Shown here piece by piece: positions 56,000 through 64,000 of a stretch of DNA of 64,000 bases. The stretch is from Sabethes cyaneus. Its lineage: Eukaryota; Arthropoda; Insecta; Diptera; Culicidae. The stretch spans positions 78,980,822 to 79,044,821 of the forward strand of contig NC_071354.1 of assembly GCF_943734655.1 (NCBI RefSeq), in the 5' to 3' direction. The notes under the pieces were generated by a model, which worked only from the letters and a program-made list of their open reading frames with translations, did no database searches and was not told the origin of the DNA. Numbering within the stretch: the first letter of the stretch is position 1; each line of letters starts with the position of its first letter. The translations under genes were made by a program, and so were the position numbers.

Positions 56000-58500
56000 T
56001 GATCAGATTTTATTGAACTACAACTAGTTATAATTGAGCTGTACGAACTAGATTTCTACGATAGCACATTTTTTATTATCCAATCAAAAAGTGTCAGGAT
56101 TTGATGAAATTTTTCAAACAGGCATAGCTAGTGAATTTATGAACGAAACCTATTTAAAAAAAAATCGAAGTCTCTGATTTTCCTAGAAAACTGAAAGGAA
56201 AATTTACCGATGTTCTTGAAGATCGCTTATTTAAAAGTTCCCAAGCAAGTATCGTAGAAAAAAATTATGAGAAGTTAAACTAATATTATCAGAAATCCAG
56301 AAAAATATTGCCTGAAATATTGTCATTTAATAAACACGCCGTTTTATTCTCTACAATTTTACACCATAGTTTACGCCATCCCCAAAATCGTGCAACTCCC
56401 TTTTCACTGAAAAATAAATAAATCTAGCTTTATACTTTTCAGCCTCTACCCATTCACAGTCAGCTTGCATTGTGCACAATAAAAAATCAAAAAAAAAGTC
56501 AGAATATATTTGCCCGATGTTCACATTATCTTCTAATCCCTAGGGTAGGCAGCATAAAAGCCTTCCGTACATCAAACACAATAGAATTGCCAACTATCCG
56601 ATGGTATCCCGCTCTGACTGGTAATTATATGAAAATTGCAACACCATTTTTTGTGCCGTACTGACATTATCCTGTGGAAGTGCGATAAAGCCAATCGTAA
56701 AATGGCACTTGAATTTAATGAAACATGTTTAATGAGTCTTGGGAAATGGTTTAAAACTAGTTAGTAGTGTTTTTCATAACTGTTATTTAATTAACAAACA
56801 TGATAACTGGCTGGTTCATAACTTTTGAAAAACAAAAAACCGGAAAAATCGTAATCATCAATTGTTATCGCAGTAACTTTGAAGCTTATAGCGACAAAAT
56901 CAATTTGCACGTTCCACGCAGGCAAATCGTATGGGCAAACTCGGATCAACAAAATCAATAAATGGCACAAAAAATGGATCGCATTGAACATGCTTACCAA
57001 CGCCAGTTAAAGCGGATTATCTTGTTTTTTGTTCGTCCTTTCCGCCCTTCTTTCTTCAGCTCTGATTCATGACATCAGTGTTGTTTTCATTTCCCTATCG
57101 CTTATCGCTGAATGGCTAAACTTGCAAAGTGGCGAACAAGTTTTAAACGCCTTTAATTTACAATAGATATGAACAATATTTCATTTTATGGGTTCCGCCT
57201 ACCAGCTACATAGAATGGAAACAGTTTGCCGGAGCACTCAATTAAAGTTACTCGAGCGTGGTGTGTCATTAAGAGCCATGGATGGGCATGATTCTTCAGA
57301 AGCTAAATTCAAATTTTTGACGAGATTCCTAACATACCGTGGCACAATCCTTGGGCCAATTGCTTGACGCTGTTTCCGGTACGGATGTTAAGAGCGTTTT
57401 CTATTTTACGATTTATCGTAAAAATTTTAATTCGCATAGTGAATGACTTGACAAGCTTGTTAATTTGCAAAAATTTTCTTGTGAAGGGTGAGTGCAAAAT
57501 TAAACGTGCTGCCTAAATTGTTTATTGTTCACCTGCATATTTTTAAGAACTTATTCTCAAACTACGAAATTCAAATGCACCTACATCAACTTGTGTTTTC
57601 ACACTTCTCAGAAGTGTCATGAAAATATGTTGTGATTGTAAACAACTTATTGATACGCTAACCGCCATACGGCAATCCACTGTAATGCCCAACCCACCGT
57701 CGGCGGCGGCGGTGAGTTCAAAGTTCGTATACCCTTCCATAGGACGCCATCTGAAAGCAACTGTGCGAAACTGGTTTCTCACGAAGGCGGATGCCCGTTC
57801 CGCTCGGAAAACTCGCTCCCCTGGAACACTTACCACCTGTTTCTCCCGGCCGTGTCCTTACCCAAGTTCACTTCCCGTGAGCACTGGTTTACTCTAGTTC
57901 TCAATTTGCTGGCATGAGGGGACTACACCAACGTGGTTCCGCTCTACAGCAGTAGTCGGGCTAGAATTCACTTTCCATAACGTTCCTTGCAAAGGCTTCC
58001 AAAAGCTTGCATTTACTTGTTTTGTTCAAGTTTAATGGATCCCGTCTCTGATCACCCCGACGTAGGCAAGGTCCGTGCCGTTCCAGGACATGCGCAATCC
58101 CTTTGACACTGATAAAGGACATGAACGGAGATGAACTTTGGGCTACCATTTGTGTATGTGCCGTAGAGAGAGCGTTTCCCTTTCGCGAACATGTTTTTGT
58201 TTGGAAAGCAGCTCGGCGCCAGCCAGTAGAGAGCACGGGTGGTCGGTCGTCCACATTGTACTTGAGCTGACATGTGAAGTTGACGGCTGATGGCATGTTG
58301 ACAACACCGATGGGGTTCAAAGGAGAATGTGAGGGAATTGCCAGGGGAAAAGTGTGCCACCAGTGAATACACTCTATTTATGGATAAGATAAATACTCAA
58401 CCAAGCGACGATTCATAATAACAAATCACTCCACTCAGCATCACCGTTGACCATGCGTCCACTTCGAAAGGATTGTTGTGGATGCGCGCGCTGGATTTCA
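56000..58500. other. no confident gene; G+C-balanced island at 57600-58370
   Basis: 56000-57540 is AT-rich and featureless apart from short ORFs. 57600-58370 has overlapping open frames on the minus strand (57543-57836, 57961-58320, 58052-58372) but no recognisable protein, splice pattern or repeat. It precedes the second ratchet site by about 200 bp. Confidence 0.4.
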
Positions 58501-58510
58501 ATTACATTGC

Positions 58511-58553
58511 CTAATACTGATAAGTTCTTTTTTCTTTTTTTTTGCAGGTGAGT
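58511..58553 (+). promoter_or_regulatory. recursive-splice (ratchet) site 2
   Basis: A branch-point-like CTAATACTGAT (58511-58521) is followed by TTCTTTTTTC and an unbroken T tract ending TTTGCAG at 58547. It is immediately joined to GTGAGT (58548-58553). All three possible continuing frames meet a stop within seven codons, so no exon starts here; a zero-length recursive site is the natural reading. It lies 24.7 kb downstream of site 1. Confidence 0.75.
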
Positions 58554-59389
58554 GAGGCTTCAAAATAAATATTACAAGGTAACCACATACTCTAGAATTA
58601 TAGTATTTTTGAGCCCTCGGCGAATCCCCCTTCTATTATGATCAAATGCAAAAATATTTTAGATGCTATTTTTATCATCATTTGACCTTCGTGTACTGCT
58701 CACACTTAAAGTGAAGAATAGCACTCCTGGTTAGGTTGGAATGCTACGTCGGATAGCTAAAGCAGCCCCGCATTCTCGCATACGGGATCTATCTAAGCGC
58801 TTTCTCTCGCTTTTCTCTATCGTCCCCCTTGCTTGCCAGCGGGTGGCTAGCGTTTCATTATTACTGTTGTTATTTAACCCAGCTGACGGACGCAGCAGCA
58901 GCTAGGGTGTCACGATAGAGCTCACCGTTGTGTGGGTTGACCTAGTTTCGAACAAAATAAACGGAGAAGAGGATACCTATTTCAAGCGAGACCGCGTGAC
59001 AGGGCGCCACAGTAGCATGTGAGAACTAGCATGCCAGGATGAGTTTTTGCGAGCGTCGACGGCGGTGTTTCAGCAGGGAATAAAGGGAAATTGAAACGAA
59101 ATTCCGGAGTTCAGCAGCATCCGCTGCTCGCTCGCAGTTGGTCAGTGACGAGAGGAGAACAAATCTTTACTTTTCAGATATGGGCAAACAGCGGAATAAA
59201 AATAAATGGGTCTCGTACTTTTCGCAAATATTTTCTTCAGTTAAATAATTTTCGGAGTTAGATGGTTAAGCTTGTCATCTTAACTTTGAAATTACGGTAT
59301 CAATATGATATAATTTTTTGTTTACAATGAAACTCTTACTGCAAATAATTATGCATTCATGCATATATAATTTATAATTCTAATTCGTA
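58554..59389. other. no gene recognised
   Basis: G+C-richer, non-repetitive DNA at 58680-59160 turning AT-rich before the satellite; no ORF called. Confidence 0.45.
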
Positions 59390-59865
59390 ATACTTACTTC
59401 TTACTTCTTATTTCTTATTTCTTACTTCTTACTTCTTACTTCTTACTTCTTACTTCTTACTTCTTACTTCTTACTTCTTACTTCTTACTTCTTACTTCTT
59501 ACTTCTTACTTCTTACTTCTTACTTCTTACTTCTTACTTCTTACTTCTTACTTCTTACTTCTTACTTCTTACTTCTTACTTCTTACTTCTTACTTCTTAC
59601 TTCTTACTTCTTACTTCTTACTTCTTACTTCTTACTTCTTACTTCTTACTTCTTACTTCTTACTTCTTACTTCTTACTTCTTACTTCTTACTTCTTACTT
59701 CTTACTTCTTACTTCTTTCTTACTTCTTACTTCTTACTTCTTACTTCTTACTTCTTACTTCTTACTTCTTACTTCTTACTTCTTACTTCTTACTTCTTAC
59801 TTCTTACTTCTTACTTCTTACTTCTTACTTCTTACTTCTTATTTCTTACTTCTTACTTCTTACTT
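59390..59865. repeat. (ACTTCTT)n heptamer satellite
   Basis: About 66 almost identical 7-bp units, with rare TTATTTC variants at the start and near 59840, and a single TTTC-expanded unit near 59714. Strongly pyrimidine-biased on the plus strand. Confidence 0.97.
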
Positions 59866-60250
59866 CTTTCTTACTTCTTTCTTACTTCTTTCTTACTTCT
59901 TTCTTACTTCTTTCTTACTTCTTTCTTACTTCTTTCTTACTTCTTTCTTACTTCTTTCTTACTTCTTTCTTACTTCTTTCTTACTTCTTTCTTACTTCTT
60001 TCTTACTTCTTTCTTACTTCTTTCTTACTTCTTTCTTACTTCTTTCTTACTTCTTTCTTACTTCTTTCTTACTTCTTTCTTACTTCTTTCTTACTTCTTT
60101 CTTACTTCTTTCTTACTTCTTTCTTACTTCTTTCTTACTTCTTTCTTACTTCTTTCTTACTTCTTTCTTACTTCTTTCTTACTTCTTTCTTACTTCTTTC
60201 TTACTTCTTTCTTACTTCTTTCTTACTTCTTTCTTACTTCTTTCTTACTT
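59866..60250. repeat. (ACTTCTTTCTT)n 11-mer satellite
   Basis: About 34 copies of an 11-bp unit that equals the adjacent heptamer plus a four-base TTTC/TTCT insertion. Essentially no sequence variation among units. Confidence 0.97.
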
Positions 60251-60262
60251 CTTACTTACTAC

Positions 60263-60590
60263 GCTTTTCCCACTACTCACTTCCCACTGCTCACTTTCCA
60301 CTACTCACTTTCCACTACTCACTTTTCACTACTCACTTCCCACTACTCACTTTCCGCAACTCACTTCCTACTACTCACTTCCCACTACTCACTTCCCACT
60401 GCTCACATTCCACTACTCACTTTTCACTATTGACTTCTCCCCACTTACTTTTCACTTCTCTCTGCTTACTTCTCACTTCTCCATACTTACTTCTCACTGC
60501 TTCCTACGTACTTCTCATTTCTTAAGCCTAGCTACTCCATTCTTACTATCAACTAGTTACTTCTCACTTCTTATTACTCTATATTAACTT
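60263..60590. repeat. decayed CACTACTCACTT(Y)CC tandem repeat
   Basis: About twelve units of 12-14 bp (CCCACTACTCACTT, TTCCACTACTCACTT), grading into CTTACTTCTCACTTCTC variants to about 60590. It continues the satellite and is older or more diverged. Confidence 0.85.
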
Positions 60591-60591
60591 C

Positions 60592-60700
60592 TCAGGCAGC
60601 ACACTTTTGGCACTTTTAGTTGAGGAAACTTATTCACGACAAGTATTGGTTTTAAATCAGTTGCTACAACTGTTTTAAGACAACTGTGTTAGTAGGGTTC
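60592..60700. mobile_element. short MITE, family B, copy inside the decayed satellite
   Basis: GGCAGCACACTTTTGGCACT...ACAACTGTGTTAGTAGGG matches 50638-50744. TTCTC occurs directly outside both ends, although the surrounding repeat makes that weak evidence of a TSD. Confidence 0.6.
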
Positions 60701-60854
60701 TCATTTCTCGTTACTCACATAAACAATGGTGAGGATTCAGGGTGGCTCGTCGTGTTACAGACAATACTTGTTAATGCTTTTTAAATGTTTCAAGGTGAGA
60801 CGGCTACATGCCGCATCCATTCGGTCTCGCACTTTAAGTCTAATATCCATTAAG

Positions 60855-61458
60855 CTCAGCATACTACAGGGGTTATAGACAAAATGATCGAGACAGGCAA
60901 AATTTTGATGAAATTCAAACGGCCATAACTTTTACAAAATTGGACATTTTTAGATGAAACCAATTGCATTCGACGGGGAAATTTTCCTAGTTTTCATAAA
61001 ATATTTCGAAATTTGCAATAGTCAGCAGACACTGGAGATATTCTGGGTTGGCTGGGGGTACGTCAAAAACTGATTTTTTTTAATCGCCTGTATATTTTTC
61101 TGTCATTCTGTCATTAATTTTCATATTTTATTACAAAACTAGATTTCATTTCTAGTCTATTGGTCGAAAAAGAACGGAAATCCGACGAGAAACAGCCGAA
61201 ATATGGCCATTTTAGTGAAATCAGTTCTGGAAATGTTGCCAGTAATGTCTTACCTCTATGACCATTTTAAAACATGACCATTCCAACATGGATGTCAAAC
61301 TTCAAAAATTTACGAGGGTTGAAAATCCTGAAGTTTGACACCCATATTGACATAATTTCGAATATTCCCTGAAACGACATGGTTTACGTCATGTCCTAAA
61401 CCGCCCACGCCCAGAGAAATAGATGTTACTAGTACTGATTTTACGAAAATGGCCGTAA
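60855..61458. repeat. dispersed repeat (CAGGGGTTATAGACAAAATG start), cut by a LINE
   Basis: Begins at about 60866 with CTACAGGGGTTATAGACAAA and includes CGGCCATAACTT and ATGGCCATTTTAG statements. The right end is missing where the minus-strand LINE's 3' end begins at about 61459. Class not assigned; no ORF. Confidence 0.4.
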
Positions 61459-61613
61459 CTTGTTTGTTTGTTTACTTGTTTATTGTCCAGTAGCGTAAGA
61501 TTAATATCTTTTTTGAAATTGCTACTTCCGGTTCTAATAAAAGGTACATCATTATAATAATTTAATTAACTAATTAACACTAATTCACGATAATTACATT
61601 GTCTTGTCATATT
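61459..61613 (-). other. 3' UTR and (AAAC)n tail of the LINE
   Basis: The minus strand runs from the stop codon through an AT-rich 3' UTR to ACAATAAACAAGTAAACAAACAAACAAG at 61486-61459, a short microsatellite-type 3' tail of the kind seen in CR1/L2-group elements rather than a poly(A). Confidence 0.6.
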
Positions 61614-64000
61614 TTAGTTTATACGGTTCCAAAAATTTATGCAGCCTCTCTTGAACATTGCCTCCGACGATGAACGTTTTACTTCGGGCGGTAGCGAGTT
61701 CCAGCTTACCACACCTCGAACGAACAGTGAAGCAGCGTAACATGCAGTGTTGTTGGCTGGTACCACAAGGTTTTGCAATCGGCGTCCACGAGTTTGGATC
61801 AGTTTCTGATGAAGAATACTGGGGGCCTGAGTTTTTAGCAGATTCCACAGAAAGACGCACGATCTATGAGCGTAGAAGTTTTTTATCGGACATCCAATGA
61901 GGTTCTGTTGCAGGTGGCTCACGTGATCGTAGCGGCTCAGTCCATACACGTATCTCACACAGCAGTTTAGTGCCACACGTAGTCGATCGAAGGAGCTTGC
62001 GCTGGGCCGGATGAGGAGGACATCGCCAAATAGAAAATGCGGCAGGATCAAGGATTTAAAAAGCGTCAGCTTAACGGCAGACGATGCAGAGGAAGTACAA
62101 CAGTAAATCGTTCGGAGGCTAGCATAGATTTTACCACATTGTTGTATTATCAAACCATCCCACTGCAGATCGCATTGAAAAATAAATCCCAGGTTGCTGG
62201 CGCTTTCTGACCACGGGATACTCTGACCATCGAGAAGAAGTCCAGGCACTGGTGAAACGATACTTCCAGCTCTTCGACGTCTGCTTGTGATGAATAGTGC
62301 TTTGCTCTTAGCAGGATTCACAAAGAGTTTATTCCGTCGAGACCAATCCGCAACACGTTCGAGATCATCATTCATCATTCTGACTAACTCATGTGCACAG
62401 AGACCGCGTCCGCCGACGTAGAGTTGTACATCATTGGCGTAAATCTGAATAGAGCAGTGCTTCAACACAGTCGGTAGATCATTGATATGACAGCAGAATA
62501 GTAGAGGGCCGAGTACTGAGCCTTGAGGTACTCCAGATGGTACTTCCACACTACGGGAGCAGCAACCACCACAAAACACAGTCTGTCTTCTTTCACACAG
62601 GTACGATTCTATCAGACTCACGGCAACAGAAGAGAAATTGAATTGCGTATATAGCTTGGCTAGTAGTTTGCTGTGCGGAATGGTATCGAAGGCCTTCGAA
62701 AAATCGAGCATCAACAGTATACCCGCACCTTTCTTATCAACAATGGCTCCTAGATCATCGTACACTCTTAGAACTGCGGTTTTGATGCTCTGTCCTTTGC
62801 GGAAACCAGCCTGGTAGTCCGTCAGTAAGCCACTGTCTTCCATGTAAGATGTCATTTGCTGCTTGAGAAGCTTCTCAAACACTTTTGACAACGCGCAGAG
62901 GATGCTTATTGGTCTTAGATTAGTGATATCGTTCAGGTGCGCTTTTTTCTTCAGCGGTATGACTTTCGCGTGTTTCCAGGAGTCAGGAAAGGTGGACCGT
63001 TCGATAAACATATTAAATAAATATGTAATGTGCTGCACAACTAACGGTAAGATGATCTTCACAAAATTAATTGGTAAATCGTCCATCCCAACGGCGTTAG
63101 ACTTAATGTCCCAGATAGCGTTCACGACTTCCCAGTAATGTACTTGCTGAAAGGAGAAACTGTGCAACGATGCTGGTGCTGAACTCTCTGGTGTTGGTCT
63201 GCGGTGAGTACTGTTCGTGAAGTTAGCTAAGAAGGTACGATTCACTTCATCTGGATCGAACTCGCAGGGACTATGCTGTTTATCCTTGCCAACTCCAAGA
63301 CTCTTCACTCGCTGCCATAGGGTTTTCGATGAAGCTCTGCTGTCTAGAAAACGATGCAGATACTGCTGTTTGGCTTGCGCGATTTTCGTGTTAGCACGAT
63401 TTCTTAGCGCTTTGTATCGCTGCCGCTTCACGTCCTTCAAATGTGTTGGAGCTTGCAACCAGTCCTTGTACGCCAAGTCACGCTCGAGCAAGCTCTGACG
63501 AACGCTATCAGAAAACCAAGGGTTGTTCTTACGGCGACTGGTACTGACACGAAGAGGGATGCATGTTTCATGCACTCTTTTGATATGCGCATTGAAAAAA
63601 TCCAGGCAGTCGCTCGGGTTTTCCATCGCATAGAACCGGTTCCAGGGGATAGCCAAAATTTCGTTTTCCAGGACATAAGCATCGAAGTTGACGTAGTCTC
63701 GGTAAAAACACAGGCTGGAGGGTGGTGAGATGTCAAAGTCCAATGACGCAAAAATTAAATCGTGCTGCGACAGTGCAGGAAAGCTGACTTGTCCGAATCG
63801 CAAGACCTTATCGTTTCTAGTGGTAAGGAAAAGATCGAGCTGCGAGCATCCTCCATCATAGAAAAATGTTGGTTCTTCACTAACGGATGTCAAAGAAAAG
63901 GTACTGAGCACCGATTTGAAAAGCGCACGTTTGCTACTAGGCTGAAGCATGTTAGTGTTGAAATCCCCCACCAGAAAGATATTGTCGTAGCGTACAGCAA
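61614..64000 (-). CDS. LINE ORF2-type protein (endonuclease-reverse transcriptase), partial, YADD mutated
   Basis: About 795 codons without a stop, open to the window edge (5' end missing). In order: the endonuclease C-terminus (LVGDFNTNM at 63955, SQLDLFL, LSQHDLIF), a basic linker, then the RT with KVIPLKKKAHLNDITNLRPI, LTDYQAGFRKGQSIKTAV, LLMLDFSKAFDTIPH, SGVPQGSVLGPLLF (about 62530), YANDVQLY (62435 region) and NPAKSKALFI. The C-terminal domain ends VVSWNSLPPEV...NFWNRIN, TAA at 61614-61616. The style fits the CR1/L2 group. The protein would copy the element's RNA at a nicked target. The normal YADD aspartate (GAT) is AAT (62433-62435), so this copy should be catalytically dead although otherwise intact. 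No RNase H. Confidence 0.9.
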   Translation of the reverse strand, partial: AVRYDNIFLVGDFNTNMLQPSSKRALFKSVLSTFSLTSVSEEPTFFYDGGCSQLDLFLTTRNDKVLRFGQVSFPALSQHDLIFASLDFDISPPSSLCFYRDYVNFDAYVLENEILAIPWNRFYAMENPSDCLDFFNAHIKRVHETCIPLRVSTSRRKNNPWFSDSVRQSLLERDLAYKDWLQAPTHLKDVKRQRYKALRNRANTKIAQAKQQYLHRFLDSRASSKTLWQRVKSLGVGKDKQHSPCEFDPDEVNRTFLANFTNSTHRRPTPESSAPASLHSFSFQQVHYWEVVNAIWDIKSNAVGMDDLPINFVKIILPLVVQHITYLFNMFIERSTFPDSWKHAKVIPLKKKAHLNDITNLRPISILCALSKVFEKLLKQQMTSYMEDSGLLTDYQAGFRKGQSIKTAVLRVYDDLGAIVDKKGAGILLMLDFSKAFDTIPHSKLLAKLYTQFNFSSVAVSLIESYLCERRQTVFCGGCCSRSVEVPSGVPQGSVLGPLLFCCHINDLPTVLKHCSIQIYANDVQLYVGGRGLCAHELVRMMNDDLERVADWSRRNKLFVNPAKSKALFITSRRRRAGSIVSPVPGLLLDGQSIPWSESASNLGFIFQCDLQWDGLIIQQCGKIYASLRTIYCCTSSASSAVKLTLFKSLILPHFLFGDVLLIRPSASSFDRLRVALNCCVRYVYGLSRYDHVSHLQQNLIGCPIKNFYAHRSCVFLWNLLKTQAPSILHQKLIQTRGRRLQNLVVPANNTACYAASLFVRGVVSWNSLPPEVKRSSSEAMFKRGCINFWNRIN

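Noticed and set aside
59390..60250. Telomeric repeat
   Set aside because: Units are ACTTCTT and ACTTCTTTCTT, not TTAGG, and unique sequence continues on both sides.
63441..63728. 95-aa plus-strand ORF (and 63217-63498, 62863-63138)
   Set aside because: Opposite-strand shadows of the LINE ORF.

Overview
The window looks like a repeat-laden intron, plus flanking sequence, from a large insect genome. A culicine (Aedes-like) mosquito is my best guess. That guess rests on the types of LINE, MITE and tRNA-derived SINE present and on the low gene density; I recognised these families from memory and could not search for them. There is no bacterial-style operon, rRNA, CRISPR array or virus.

Layout. 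1-5580: a head-to-head pair of decayed LINE copies. The plus-strand copy is split by a 2.1-kb fold-back element, which itself carries a smaller insertion. 5580-9440: mostly single-copy, ending in the one convincing coding exon (ATG 9377, 20 codons plus one base, donor GAAG|GTAAGT after 9437). 9440-64000: apparently one very long plus-strand intron. It holds two textbook recursive-splice sites, where a pyrimidine tract and AG abut GTRAG directly, at 33863/33864 and 58547/58548. They divide the intron into steps of about 24.4 and 24.7 kb.

The intron is filled with layered transposons: a CTAGCTGACCCG-type element with a tandem array (9471-11694); MITEs of several kinds (13677, 18184, 27258, 36400, 39475, 52165); a mariner-like relic (18966-20644); at least five RTE-type LINE copies (16530-17830, 25895-27760, 28740-30725, 38030-42970, 45925-48003) plus a short RTE piece and scraps of other LINEs; an I/LOA-like RNase H relic (35697-37200); a degenerate 12-mer array (49335-50245); and a striking 7-mer/11-mer satellite (59390-60250). 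At the right edge a nearly intact LINE ORF (61614-64000, minus) runs off the window. Its reverse transcriptase box reads YAND instead of YADD.

How it fits together. Nine of the twelve LINE fragments inside the inferred intron lie antisense to the proposed transcript, as expected if sense insertions are selected against. Several insertions can be proved by their footprints: removing the insert and one target-site copy restores the host LINE reading frame at 3148/5278, 36399/37066 and 38905/40903. The window is therefore best read as a long recursively spliced intron of an unidentified plus-strand gene, colonised in successive waves.
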